Assembly (NCBI GenBank): GCA_034440615.1
Contig: JAOTOM010004381.1
Span: 124,001-188,000, forward strand
Source of the DNA: Ashinkailepas kermadecensis
Lineage: Eukaryota > Arthropoda > Thecostraca > Neolepadidae
DNA length: 64,000 nt
Reading direction: 5' to 3'
A program made the translations under genes and the position numbers. Shown piece after piece: positions 1-10,005 of this stretch (positions within the stretch are counted from its first letter, which is position 1; each line of letters begins with the position of its first letter). The notes beneath the pieces were generated by a model. That model worked only from the letters and a program-made list of their open reading frames with translations. It was not told where the DNA came from and ran no database searches.

Positions 1-2035
1 TGTCACACACACCGCCGGTATGGCTGCTGACCACTGCTGTCACACACCCCACCGGTATGGCTGCTGACCACTGACACACACGCCACCGGTATGGCTGCTG
101 ACCACTGCTGTCACACACGCACCGCCGGTATGGCTGCTGACCACTGACACACACGCCACCGGTATGGCTGCTGACCACTGCTGTCACACACGCACCGCCG
201 GTATGGCTGCTGACCACTGACACACACGCCACCGGTATGGCTGCTGACCACTGCTGTCACACACGCACCGCCAGTATGGCTGCTGACCACTGACACACAC
301 GCCACCGGTATGGCTGCTGACCACTGCTGTCACACACCCCACCGGTATGGCTGCTGACCACTGCTGTCACACACACACCGCCGGTATGGCTGCTGACCAC
401 TGCTGTCACACACCCCACCGGTATGGCTGGACCACTGTTGCACACACCGCCGGTATGGCTGCTGACCACTGCTGTCACACACACACACACCGCCGGTATG
501 GCTGCTGACCACTGCTGTCACACACACACCGCCGGTATGGCTGCTGACCACTGACACACACGCCACCGGTATGGCTGCTGACCACTGCTGTCACACACGC
601 ACCGCCGGTATGGCTGCTGACCACTGACACACACGCCACCGGTATGGCTGCTGACCACTGCTGTCACACACGCACCGCCGGTATGGCTGCTGACCACTGA
701 CACACACGCCACCGGTATGGCTGCTGACCACTGCTGTCACACACCCCACCGGTATGGCTGCTGACCACTGCTGTCACACACACACCGCCGGTATGGCTGC
801 TGACCACTGCTGTCACACACCCCACCGGTATGGCTGGACCACTGTTGCACACACCGCCGGTATGGCTGCTGACCACTGCTGTCACACACCCCACCGGTAT
901 GGCTGGACCACTGTTGCACACACCGCCGGTATGGCTGCTGACCAGTCACACACACCACCGGTATGGCTGCTGACCACTGTCACACACACCACCGGTATGG
1001 CTGCCGACCACTGTCACACCTCCACCGGTATGGCTGCTGACCACTGCTGTCACACACGCCACCGGTATGGCTGCTGACCACTGTCACACACACCACCGGT
1101 ATGGCTGCTGGCCACTGCTGTCACACACACCGCCAGTATGGCTGCTGACCACTGTCACACACCGCCGGTATGGCTGCTGACCACTCACACACACCACCGG
1201 TATGGCTGCTGACCACTATCACACACACCACCGGTATGGCTGCCGACCACTGTCACACCTCCACCGGTATGGCTGCTGACCACTGCTGTCACACACGCCA
1301 CCGGTATGACTGCTGACCACTGCTGTCACACACCACACCGGTATGGCTGGACCACTGCCACACCCCCACCGGTATGGCTGCTGACCACTGCTGTCACACA
1401 CGCCACCGGTATGGCTGCTGACCACTGCTGTCACACACCACACCGGTATGGCTGCCGACCACTGTCACACCCCCACCGGTATGGCTGCTGACCACTGCTG
1501 TCACACACGCCACCGGTATGGCTGCTAGCCACTGCTGTCACACACCCCACCGGTATGGCTAGACCACTGTTACACACACCGCCGGTATGGCTGCTGACCA
1601 GTCACACACACCACCGGTATGGCTGCTGACCACTGTCACACACACCACCGGTATGGCTGCCGACCACTGTCACACCCCCACCGGTATGGCTGCTGACCAC
1701 TGCTGTCACACACCCCACCGGTATGGCTGCTGACCACTGCTGTCACACACACACCGCCGGTATGGCTGCTGACCACTGCTGTCACACACCACACCGGTAT
1801 GGCTGCTGACCACTGACACACACGCCACCGGTATGGCTGCTGACCACTGCTGTCACACACACACACACACCACCGGTATGGCTGCCGACCACTGTCACAC
1901 CCCCACCGGTATGGCTGCTGACCACTGCTGTCACACACCCCACCGGTATGGCTGCTGACCACTGCTGTCACACACACACTACCGGTATGGCTGGACCACT
2001 GTCACACACGCCACCGGTATGGCTGCTGACCGCTG

Positions 2036-2124
<89 letters not shown>

Positions 2125-2172
2125 ACCGGTATGGCTGCTGGCCACTGTCACACACACCACCGGTATGGCTCG
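1..2172. repeat. Minisatellite, units of about 30-45 bp, roughly 55-60 copies
   Basis: Head-to-tail copies of a unit with core CCGGTATGGCTGCTGACCAC followed by a variable CTGTCACACAC stretch. Unit length varies through loss of a CTGT segment and different CA-run lengths. The array runs off the left edge of the window. Long open frames on both strands here are repeat artefacts. It probably lies in an intron of the osp-like gene, whose first visible exon is at 2850. Confidence 0.95.
2036..2123. repeat. (AC)n microsatellite
   Basis: An uninterrupted CA run of more than 80 bases inside the last units of the minisatellite. It looks like an expansion of the short CA stretch found in every unit. 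Confidence 0.97.
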
Positions 2173-2246
2173 CTGCTGCATCCCCTCCCCCGACGTTTGG
2201 AAGGCTCATAATAATGTATTGGCAGCCTCTCCCCTAATGAAGTTCA

Positions 2247-2283
2247 TAATATATATATATATATATATATAATGTATATATAT
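2247..2283. repeat. (AT)n microsatellite
   Basis: Alternating AT tract with one interruption, just upstream of a SINE-like segment. Confidence 0.9.
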
Positions 2284-2420
2284 CATTGCATAGAGCGCTG
2301 GTCTGCAAAGATCTCCCCGTCTTGGCACAACAGAGTCGAGTCGCTTCACGCGCTCGCCATTGAGGCCTCCGGCCGTGATTGCCACTTGACAAACGACCAG
2401 ACGAGGTCGGGCGCCAGGAG
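2284..2420 (+). mobile_element. Diverged SINE fragment
   Basis: The segment reads AGAGCGCTGGTCTGC, then GAGTCGAGTCGCTTC, then ACGCGCTCGCCATTGAGGCC. This parallels the better copy at 26392-26720 (AGAGCGCTGGCCTGC, GTTCGAGTCGCTTC, GCGCGCTCGCATTTAGCCC). It is an old, damaged member of the same tRNA-headed family. Bases 2421-2849 show nothing I can identify. Confidence 0.55.
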
Positions 2421-2849
2421 CCGTGCCAGATTGTGTGAGTGTCTTAAACTCTCGGTTCAAAGCGTGCTATAGATCGGGACGTGGACTCAGGGTCAAAGCA
2501 ACAAGACTGCGTTTGGCATCGACTCTGATTCTCTAAACAGCCCTCAGCAGCCATTCGAGCTGCATGAATTAAAAAAAAGTATCAACGGGACAGAAGAGTA
2601 TGCAGGGTAAAGTCTCAATGTCCGAACCACCAGGAGCTCAGACACCCTTCGACTGTCTTGAATAGGTGGGGAGGGCGTCGCACAGTCATGGGGGATATCT
2701 CGAATACTCGTGGGATCGGTCACTCCCCCTCCCCCATCGGGTTGCGCTCATGAGGGGAGGAAAGCCGTTCCATGTCTATAGGTATCTTGTGCCTCTGCCC
2801 AGCCTCTGGATTGCCTGTGGAATCACATCTATAGTGTCACCTCTTTCAG

Positions 2850-2961
2850 AAGTTCCCCCTGGAGGAGAAGCAGCCCCAGCCGATGATGGACGGTCTGGCG
2901 TCGCCTGATCTCAACGTTGGGCCTCGGCCGGGCTCCCTCCTGACATCTAGTGTCAAAAAGG
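2850..2961 (+). CDS. osp: osp-like exon 1 (first visible exon)
   Basis: The acceptor CTCTTTCAG precedes AAG TTC CCC and the donor is G/GTAAGT. The product begins KFPLEEKQPQPMMDGLASPD and ends in VKK plus one base (phase 1). The next exon supplies AT, making Asp. The sequence is a hydrophilic linker between the two PH domains expected in this family, with no domain of its own. Upstream exons must lie left of the window or within the unresolved first 2.8 kb. Confidence 0.8.
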
Positions 2962-4340
2962 GTAAGTAGTGGAGTGGGTGTCCACCGCTGTCGCCTGCCG
3001 TCGAGCTACTTTTATCACATTCGACTGTCCTACCCATTTTGCACGACCATATGGGGGTAGCAGTGGCTGTGAAGTGTAATGCTATGTTCGCGCCGGTATG
3101 GAAGCTAACGATGCTTAACCCTCGCCGCGTCGGGGGCGGAGCTCTCGAGAGCCCCTCAGGTTTACCAACGATAGAAGCCGATTGAGTAGACGCAGACACC
3201 ACATTTTCAGTAGCTTATTATGCATCTGTTTTGCATATTTTGTAAAAGTGTCTGTTCCATGCTGTCAAAGGTCATTGACCTGAAACGGATTAAAGTGAGT
3301 GATGTTCCGAAATATTCCAGTTGCCGCCAAGCAGAGCAGTTGCAAGATATGAACACCAAACTCCCATCTGGAGTATTTTGCTCTTTCATGAGGACGATCA
3401 AGCTCCCATCTGGAAATGTTAATTATGGTGTAGGCTACTGCCCTGAGGATGGGTTAATTACCGCATATTTTACCGTATTGCGTGGTAAAATTCGGTCCAG
3501 AGTTAATCTGTCACCCAGAATGATGCATGAATTGAGCATTCTGGGATAATCTGTGTTAAAGGTCAATGACATAAGGTCAGGTCACTTATGTATATTCTAT
3601 ACAATGCCATCTCTGCTGTTCCTCGCCAAGTAATACCTGAATTCGGTTTCAGTGCAGCCCAGGTCATGTGACATGAGATTGATGACAAACGAATGATCTG
3701 AGATGACCTGACCTTGTACGAGCTGAGCTGATTTGACCTGATTTGACATTTGTTTTGAATTTTTTTTCAAACGGTGCACAAACAGATGAAGGCTGAATAG
3801 ATAGGTTATCAATTTGTGCATTGTCCCAGCGTGACCTGGGGTGAGGCCACGATGTCAGAAGCTGGACTTTCAATACAATGTCGAAAATAACACAAGCTCT
3901 GTCTTTTTGCTAATAATTTCAAGGGACTTTTGTCAGGGACCATATCTTGACCTAATTCCACCTCTGACGACCCTATCAGGCAAAATGCAAATTTAGGGTA
4001 TGTTTGGGGCTGTCCATGACCAGAGCTTTCAAACGGTGTTCTGCATAACTTCAGCCTTGCATACGCAGATCGGAAGTTGAGGGTGGGGCTCTCAAGAGCC
4101 CCCCCCCCCCCGCTCGGTCCGGTGAGGGTGGATCTGCCGGCCGGCACGGCGAGGGTTGAGGAATAGGCAATAGGCAATAGGCAATAGGCAAATTGAGGGT
4201 TGAGGATAGCTAGGAAGCAAGTTCATCTCACACAGTGTGCTGTCACAAAACCCGTGTTTACCACCACCCTTACAATGGGAAATCGCATAGCCGTGTCTGT
4301 GATCTGCCGTACATCATGCAGTGAGCCGCGTGACCGACAG
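2962..4340. other. Intron 1, no gene seen
   Basis: AT-richer sequence without coding character. Two short GC palindromes resemble each other (GAGCTCTCGAGAGCCCC near 3137 and GGGCTCTCAAGAGCCCC near 4086), followed at the second by a C run. An 8-bp GGCAATAG repeat (four copies) lies at about 4158-4190. The palindromes may mark an unrecognised non-autonomous transposon. Confidence 0.6.
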
Positions 4341-4480
4341 ATGGCAGCAGCGGCGGCGGCTCGTACCTGGGCGACTACTCGATTAACCGCGAGGAGAAGC
4401 TGAAGGACATCGCCGACTCGCTGACCCGCCCGCGGCCTGCGCGCACGCTCTCCTATCTGCAGAGCATAGAGCACAGCAGG
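4341..4480 (+). CDS. osp: osp-like exon 2
   Basis: Starts after TGACCGACAG and ends AGC AGG/GTAAGC. Joined to exon 1 it reads KKDGSSGGGSYLGDYS, then INREEKLKDIADSLTRPRPA and RTLSYLQSIEHSR. It enters in phase 1 and leaves in phase 0. A Gly/Ser stretch precedes a charged helix. The last 57 bases including the donor form the first unit of a tandem array (4424-4886). The acceptor pyrimidine tract is weak. Confidence 0.82.
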
Positions 4481-4886
4481 GTAAGCGCCACTTAGCACCG
4501 CACGCTCTCCTATCTGCAGAGCATAGAGCACGGAAGGGTAAGCGCCACTTAGTACCGCACGCTCTCCTATCTGCAGAGCATAGAGCACAGCAGGGTAAGC
4601 GCCACTTGCCACCGCACGATCTCCTATCTGCAGAGCATAGAGCACAGCAGGGTAAGCGCCACTTGCCACCGCACGATCTCCTATCTGCAGAGCATAGAGC
4701 ACAGCAGGGTAAGCGCCACTTGCCACCGCACGATCTCCTATCTGCAGAGCATAGAGCACAGCAGGGTAAGCGCCACTTGCCACCGCACGATCTCCTATCT
4801 GCAGAGCATAGAGCACAGCAGGGTAAGCGCCACTTGCCACCGCACGATCTCCCATCTGCTGAGCATAAACACAGGGTAAGCGCCAC
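4424..4886 (+). repeat. 57-bp array carrying the exon 2 donor, 8 units
   Basis: Each unit repeats the end of exon 2 (TCCTATCTGCAGAGCATAGA, then GCACAGCAG) plus GGTAAGCGCCACTT. Potential donors start at 4481, 4538, 4595, 4652, 4709, 4766 and 4823, with a diverged one near 4876. Reading past the first donor meets TAG in the exon frame, so only the first is clearly productive. 4887-5246 holds nothing recognisable. Confidence 0.92.
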
Positions 4887-5246
4887 TTACCACTGCTAAA
4901 CGTCAGTTGATGTCCTGCAGCAGCGTTCTATGGCACGAATCCTGTATCCCCGTCAGATCTGAAAGCTACCATTGGTGGCGTAATACAGTAGTTTTGCAGT
5001 GTGTCTAATATTTATCGATGCATTCCTTGCCTTTTCCATGTGTGGTATCTTGTACAGACCCAGATTGTTGAAGTAGCTTATTTGTCATGCAAACTAGATA
5101 AATAGACGGTCCAGAGGCCCGTTTCACTAGCGTACTAAGATTCGAAGTGAACGGTTTTTTTTCTGCGACTTATTTAAATTATACACTACGCATGTAAAAA
5201 CTGTGTCGTTCAACATAATCTTCTGCAGGAAAAAATAGATCTGACC

Positions 5247-6105
5247 GCCCCGAGTGCTGACGTGTGTCCCTGGCCGCTCGGAGTGGTGACGTGTGTCCCT
5301 GGCCGCTCGGAGTGGTGACGTGTGTCCCTGACCGCTCGGAGTGGTGACGTGTGTCCCTGACCGCTCGGAGTGGTGACGTGTGTCCCTGACCGCTCGGAGT
5401 GGTGACGTGTCCCTGACCGCCCCGAGTGGTGACGTGTCCCTGACCGCTCGGAGTGGTGACGTGTGTCCCTGACCGCTCGGAGTGGTGACGTGTGTCCCTG
5501 ACCGCTCGGAGTGGTGACGTGTGTCCCTGACCGCTCGGAGTGGTGACGGTGTCCCTGACCGCTGGGAGTGGTGACGTGTGTCCCTGACCGCTCGGAGTGG
5601 TGACGTGTCCCTGACCGCTCGGAGTGGTGACGTGTGTCCCTGACCGCTCGGAGTGGTGACGTGTGTCCCTGACCGCTCGGAGTGGTGACGTGTGTCCCTG
5701 ACCGCTCGGAGTGGTGACGTGTCCCTGACCGCTCGGAGTGGTGACGTGTGTCCCTGACCGCTCGGAGTGGTGACGTGTGTCCCTGACCGCTGGGAGTGGT
5801 GACGTGTGTCCCTGACCGCTCGGAGTGGTGACGTGTGTCCCTGATCGCTCGGAGTGGTGACGTGTGTCCCTGGCCGCTCGGAGTGGTGACGTGTGTCCCT
5901 GGCCGCTCGGAGTGGTGACGTGTGTCCCTGACCGCTCGGAGTGGTGACGTGTGTCCCTGACCGCTCGGAGTGGTGACGTGTGTCCCTGACCGCTCGAAGT
6001 GGTGACGTGTGTCTGACCGCTCGAAGTGGTGACGTGTGTCTGACCGCTGGGAGTGGTGACGTGTCCCTGACCGCTCGGAGTGGTGACGTGTGTCCCTGAC
6101 CGTGT
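5247..6105. repeat. 29-bp minisatellite upstream of exon 3, about 30 copies
   Basis: Unit GACCGCTCGGAGTGGTGACG plus TGTGTCCCT, with deletions of GT in some copies. It runs directly into the exon 3 acceptor CCGTGTCAG, whose CCCTGACCGTGTC tract is a modified unit. The polypyrimidine region of this acceptor is therefore array sequence. Confidence 0.93.
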
Positions 6106-6108
6106 CAG

Positions 6109-6219
6109 CTGCAGGCCACTGGCGAGAAGCCGACCCGGGAGAACGACGACGGCTCGTCTGTGTCGGCGGGCGGCCCCGCCGTCGGCGCCGACGATGCCGT
6201 CATCGACACCAAGCACTAC
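6109..6219 (+). CDS. osp: osp-like exon 3
   Basis: Acceptor GTGTCAG, donor TAC/GTGAGT, phase 0 to 0. Encodes LQATGEKPTRENDDGSSVSA, then GGPAVGADDAVIDTKHY. An acidic, Gly/Ala-rich linker. A second acceptor, six bases further in (CTGCAG), would remove Leu-Gln in frame. It can join either exon 4 or exon 5 in phase. Confidence 0.82.
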
Positions 6220-6294
6220 GTGAGTCGCCGACGACGGTCGGGGCCGTGGCGGTCCGTGGGCGGTCGTGGGCACGTGTCACGCATGCGGCCACGT

Positions 6295-6465
6295 GATGCG
6301 GTCGGATGTGGCTGGCTAACGGATGTGGTCTGCCTGATGGATGTGGTCTGTCAGATGTCGGCTTCTGACGGATGTGGGCTGTCTAATAGCGTCGTTTGTC
6401 TAACGAATGTGATTCGTGTACCGTACGTGGTTTGTCTCACAGCGGACGTGGTTTGTCTAGAGGGT
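6295..6465. repeat. Degenerate minisatellite of about 20 bp
   Basis: Imperfect copies of GGATGTGGTCTGTCTAA. 6466-7107 has no gene or repeat I can identify; a short GT run at about 7112-7140 supplies the pyrimidine-poor approach to the exon 4 acceptor. Confidence 0.65.
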
Positions 6466-7148
6466 GGGTCTGTCTTGTGGATTGGGTCTAATAATGCCAC
6501 CCAGGGACTTGGCGGTTCGAGTATTATTTGGAGGGAGGACGAACATGCCACTTTTGTGAAAATGAGTATAAGTTGCCAAAAATAACGATATTTTGTGCGA
6601 AAGCTGCAGAAAGACAGAAAATAGTCGCACAACTGTCAAAAAGTATCCAAAGGTACGCCATACGAAGCCTAAGAGGCAGTGATGGGATCGCACCATTCTC
6701 CTCAGGATCCATCTGCCGGTGGATGGTGTGAGCGGGTTGTTTAAGCTGTGACGACGCTTATTGATGGATCAGGGCGGGATGGTGTTAGGTGGCCGTGATT
6801 TAGATGCCGTCTGTAGAATGTTGCCACTGTTATGACATTTACAGAAGTGCTCAACACTAAGAGGTCAGGACAGGTGTAATGGGGTTATCGTGCGATGTTG
6901 TTTTGTGCGTGGGATATACGGTACTTTCGGCCGTCATGGAACTGCCGGGGGATCGTAGTTATATGTACTTTGCCGAAGCTGCTTCAAAGTGCGCTGGGGG
7001 GTGGGTGGGGGGCTGGTTCTCCAGTTGAATGCTGACTCATCATGGATGGAGATCCCACTCGACACTGGGAAAATGGGGACGGTTATCGTATTTCGGAAAA
7101 TGTCGCTACTTGTGTGTATGTGTGTGTGTGTGTTGTGTGTGCTTGCAG

Positions 7149-7203
7149 GTGTCTGCACCGATAACCACAACGCCACCGGCCATTAAGCAAATTCCTCTGC
7201 CCG
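7149..7203 (+). CDS. osp: osp-like exon 4 (possible, maybe alternative)
   Basis: After GTGCTTGCAG the only open frame reads VSAPITTTPPAIKQIPLPG, in phase 0 from exon 3. The donor CCCG/GTGCGA leaves phase 1. Exon 5 can accept phase 1 only by an acceptor at 7272, which is purine-rich and gives an intron of only 69 bases. If exon 4 is skipped, exon 3 joins exon 5 at 7263 in phase 0. I see both as possible. Confidence 0.5.
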
Positions 7204-7262
7204 GTGCGACAGGGAACTGTCGTACGTTGTGCACGTGACGCCTGTCTCTGACCGTGTTCAAG

Positions 7263-7403
7263 GTGCGGGGAGACCCGGACGGCTGCGGATTGGACGCCAC
7301 AGACGGTTGCTATGGCAACCACAACGACCTGCGCGTTGACCTTCCTGCCGAGGACCTGCTGCGCATCAAGAAAGGCTGGCTTATGAAAATGAACGATAAA
7401 GAG
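7263..7403 (+). CDS. osp: osp-like exon 5: start of PH domain
   Basis: Ends GAT AAA GAG/GTTTGT in phase 0. The second half reads DLPAEDLLRIKKGWLMKMND, where KKGWLMK is the first strand of the PH domain that MPRIP carries after its linker. The start is 7263 (after TTCAAG, joined to exon 3) or 7273 (joined to exon 4). The first part, GDPDGCGLDATDGCYGNHND, is Cys- and Gly-rich linker. Confidence 0.85.
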
Positions 7404-8029
7404 GTTTGTGCAGCTCTGCCGTCTTCAATCATGTGAAGCCGGCCATCAAGAAGGGGAGGGTGGATTGGTGAGGGGGGAGGGGGGAGGAGAAAGCATACAT
7501 CGTCATAGTACACATCGCCACGGATGATAATATATAGATGTTGTGGTACAACACGCAAGTATGTGTGGGCACACTGTCATCATATTGGTTTGTGTTTTGT
7601 GTGCATACCAGCGATGTTGATGTTTAGGAGTGTAATGTGTGTGAGCGTGAACGATCATGTAGTAAAGGTGGGCATGAGCAGCCTCTTTTGCACTCACCTC
7701 CTATGAAATACAGTCTACGAAATGCAACCCCACCACTCTCAAAACCCCACCATAACTAAATCATAACTACACCATCACTAAATCACAACCCCACTACTAC
7801 TAACTCACAACACCACTACAACTAAATCACAACTCCCCCACTACTAAATCACAACTCCACCACTACTAAATCACAAACCCACAACTGCAGATAACTTGAC
7901 ACAAAGTTGAAATTTTCGCGTCATGTTTCGCGTCAGGTATTTCTGACATGATAAACAGACCAGTCCTACGAGGATGCGGACGTGCGAGTAAATTTCCCAG
8001 CTCGACCGACGTGTGCCGTCAGCTGTGGG
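7404..8029. other. Intron 5, first part
   Basis: No gene seen. 7735-7885 is a degenerate repeat of about 22-24 bp with core CACTACTAAATCACAACTCC. The rest is unrecognised. Confidence 0.6.
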
Positions 8030-8356
8030 TAGTGCAGTCAGCTGACTGACGCGACCTGTGACGTCAGCTGTGGACGGTGCAGTCAACTGACTGACACAAT
8101 CTGTGACGTCAGCTGTGGGCGGTACAGTCAGCTGACTGACACGACCTGTGACGTCAGCTGTGGACGGTGCAGTCAGCTGACTGACACGACCTGTGACGTC
8201 AGCTGACTGACGCGACCTGTGATGGACCGACGCAGTCGACGCTCCCCTAAACTCCAATCCGATGTCAGCCGATTGTCGACGTCAGCTGACTGGCACGACC
8301 TGTGACGTCAGCTGTGGACGGTACAGTCAGCTGACTGACATGACCTGTGACCTCAG
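8030..8356 (+). repeat. Array of about 45 bp units spanning the exon 6 acceptor
   Basis: Units contain GACCTGTGACGTCAG, CTGTGGACGG, then TGCAGTCAGCTGACTGACAC. The true junction GACCTGTGACCTCAG/GTGTGGGCGA aligns with GACGTCAGCTGTGGGCGGTA inside the units, so the acceptor and the first bases of exon 6 are part of the repeat. TGACGTCAGCTG recurs about six times. Confidence 0.85.
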
Positions 8357-8518
8357 GTGTGGGCGAAGCACTGGTTCGTGCTGCGCGGTCCGACGCTCAC
8401 CCTGTACGGAGACACGGCCGCCGAGGATAACAACGTCACCGACGGCGTGATCGACCTGAGCGGCGCCAAGCGCGTCGAGGAGTGCGACACCAGCAAAAAC
8501 TACGGCTTCCAGGTCACG
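8357..8518 (+). CDS. osp: osp-like exon 6: core of PH domain
   Basis: Acceptor GTGACCTCAG, donor GTCACG/GTCAGT, phase 0 to 0. Encodes VWAKHWFVLRGPTLTLYGDT, then AAEDNNVTDGVIDLSGAKRV and EECDTSKNYGFQVT. KHWFVLRG, the DGVIDLS turn and NYGFQ are classic PH features and match MPRIP closely. This is the phosphoinositide or protein binding fold, probably acting at actin or membranes. An alternative donor at CAG/GTCACG would remove two residues. Confidence 0.93.
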
Positions 8519-8778
8519 GTCAGTGTCGCCGATGGAGCTGCAAGGGAGTTGTTGGAAAGGTGCGGCAATACCAAAACTGGTAAACTGAACGTGGGTCCTG
8601 GTCGCTGACCCACATGGTACCATGCTCAAATAGGTTAATAATTGAGGGGCCCTCGACCGAACATCGTGGGGACTGGAGCTCATCCAGAGAGATGGGAAGC
8701 TCCACCAAACGTCAATTCCACCAGACATATTTCGGTCAGTGCCGCCAGATGACTGCTCGTGCTGCCAGATATCGGCCA
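8519..8778. other. Intron 6, first part
   Basis: Unremarkable intronic sequence, no gene or repeat recognised. Confidence 0.6.
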
Positions 8779-9254
8779 ATCCACTAGTGATATCATGGCT
8801 GGCGGGACGCCAATCCACTAGTGATATCATGGCTGGCGGGACGCCAATCCACTAGTGATATCATGGCTGGCGGGACGCCAATCCACTAGTGATATCATGG
8901 CTGGCGGGACGCCAATCCACTAGTGATATCATGGCTGGCGGGACGCCAATCCACTAGTGATATCATGGCTGGCGGGACGCCAATCCACTAGTGATATCAT
9001 GGCTGGCGGGACGCCAATCCACTAGTGATGTCATGGCTGGCGGGACGCCAATCCACTAGTGATATCATGGCTGGCGGGACGCCAATCCACTAGTGATATC
9101 ATGGCTGGCGGGACGCCAATCCACTAGTGATATCATGGCTGGCGGGACGCCAATCCACTAGTGATATCATGGCTGGCGGGACGCCAATCCACTAGTGATA
9201 TCATGGCTGGCGGGACGCCAATACACTAGTGATATCATGGCTGGCGGGACGCCA
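8779..9254. repeat. 34-bp minisatellite, 14 almost identical units
   Basis: Unit AATCCACTAGTGATATCATG plus GCTGGCGGGACGCC. Only one A-to-G change near 9030 and one change in the last unit near 9223 are visible. The unit contains the palindromes ACTAGT and GATATC. 9255-9475 holds no recognisable feature. Confidence 0.97.
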
Positions 9255-9475
9255 AACATTTTGTTCAATTTATTACGTGGATTAAGCTTAACGAACAAAA
9301 CACTCCAGATATAGGAACAAGTGTGTTTTTTTTCTCCAAATGCCAGAACTCTGTTTATGAGCTAAGCTTTCAAATATCTCGAGGAGATGACGAACCTGAG
9401 CTGCTTGGGCGCCAAATTGCTCAATGACGGTCAATATCGCCTGGTTCCAGGCAAATTCCTGGAGCGTCCATTGAT

Positions 9476-9585
9476 TAATGTCAGACTGTGGAAGCTGTGA
9501 TTGATGTCAGGAAACTGCGGAAACGGTGATCAATGTCGAGAGGCTGTGGAAACGGTGATCAATGTCGGGAGACCGTGGATCATGG
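9476..9585. repeat. About 27-bp repeat, 4 copies
   Basis: Copies of ACTGTGGAAACGGTGATCAA with TGTCGGG, just upstream of exon 7. They do not include its acceptor. Confidence 0.8.
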
Positions 9586-9626
9586 CGCTGGCACCATCCG
9601 TAATCAGGACGGTGTGTCTGCCGCAG

Positions 9627-9781
9627 ACGTGGGACGGCAAAGTGGTGCAGCTGTCGGCGATGACGTCGGGCATTCGAGGCAACTGGGTGCAGGCTCTGCG
9701 TGGTGCAGCCCAGCTGCCCGACACCGCTCACCGACTGTCGCTGGGGGAGAGGCTCGAGAGACAGCTGACGGAGACGGCCAG
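9627..9781 (+). CDS. osp: osp-like exon 7: PH domain C-terminal helix
   Basis: Acceptor GTCTGCCGCAG, donor GCCAG/GTCAGT, phase 0 to 2. Encodes TWDGKVVQLSAMTSGIRGNW, then VQALRGAAQLPDTAHRLSLG and ERLERQLTETA. LSAMTSGIRGNWVQAL is the diagnostic last strand and helix of the MPRIP second PH domain. Downstream of the donor the frame stays open to 10100 through a 30-bp array, so longer forms of this exon are possible. Confidence 0.93.
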
Positions 9782-9945
9782 GTCAGTCACGGGTCATGTA
9801 CGGCTCACCAGGTCAGTCACAGGTCATGTACGGCTCACCAGGTCAGTCACCACAGGTCATGTACAGCTCACAAGGTCAGTCACAGGTCACATGCAACTCA
9901 CCAGGTCAGTCACAGGTCAGTCACGGGTCATGTGCAACTTACCAA
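9770..9945 (+). repeat. 30/33-bp array carrying the exon 7 donor
   Basis: Unit AGGTCAGTCACGGGTCATGT plus ACGGCTCACC. AG/GTCAGT donors start at 9782, 9812, 9842, 9875, 9905 and 9916. Most spacings are 30 or 33, multiples of three, and the exon frame stays open (repeating RSVTGHVRLT). Confidence 0.9.
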
Positions 9946-10005
9946 CTATCACTGGGGAGAGGCTCGAGAGACAGTTGACAGAGACGGCGAGGTCATGTGA
10001 AGGTC
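9946..10005 (+). pseudogene. Decayed copy of the 3' end of exon 7
   Basis: CTATCACTGGGGAGAGGCTC, GAGAGACAGTTGACAGAGAC and GGCGAG/GTCATG repeat the last 50 bases of exon 7 with a few substitutions. The copy is in the same frame as exon 7 (GERLERQLTETAR). It shows that the duplication that seeded the array included exon sequence. Its donor is weaker than the real one. Confidence 0.88.

Noticed and set aside
8779..9254. CRISPR-like regularly spaced repeat
   Set aside because: The whole 34-bp unit repeats with no unique spacers, and the genome is eukaryotic. The same applies to the other arrays.
8779..9254. Cloning-vector contamination suggested by adjacent SpeI and EcoRV sites
   Set aside because: The sites recur in 14 tandem units with unrelated flanking bases, which no polylinker shows.
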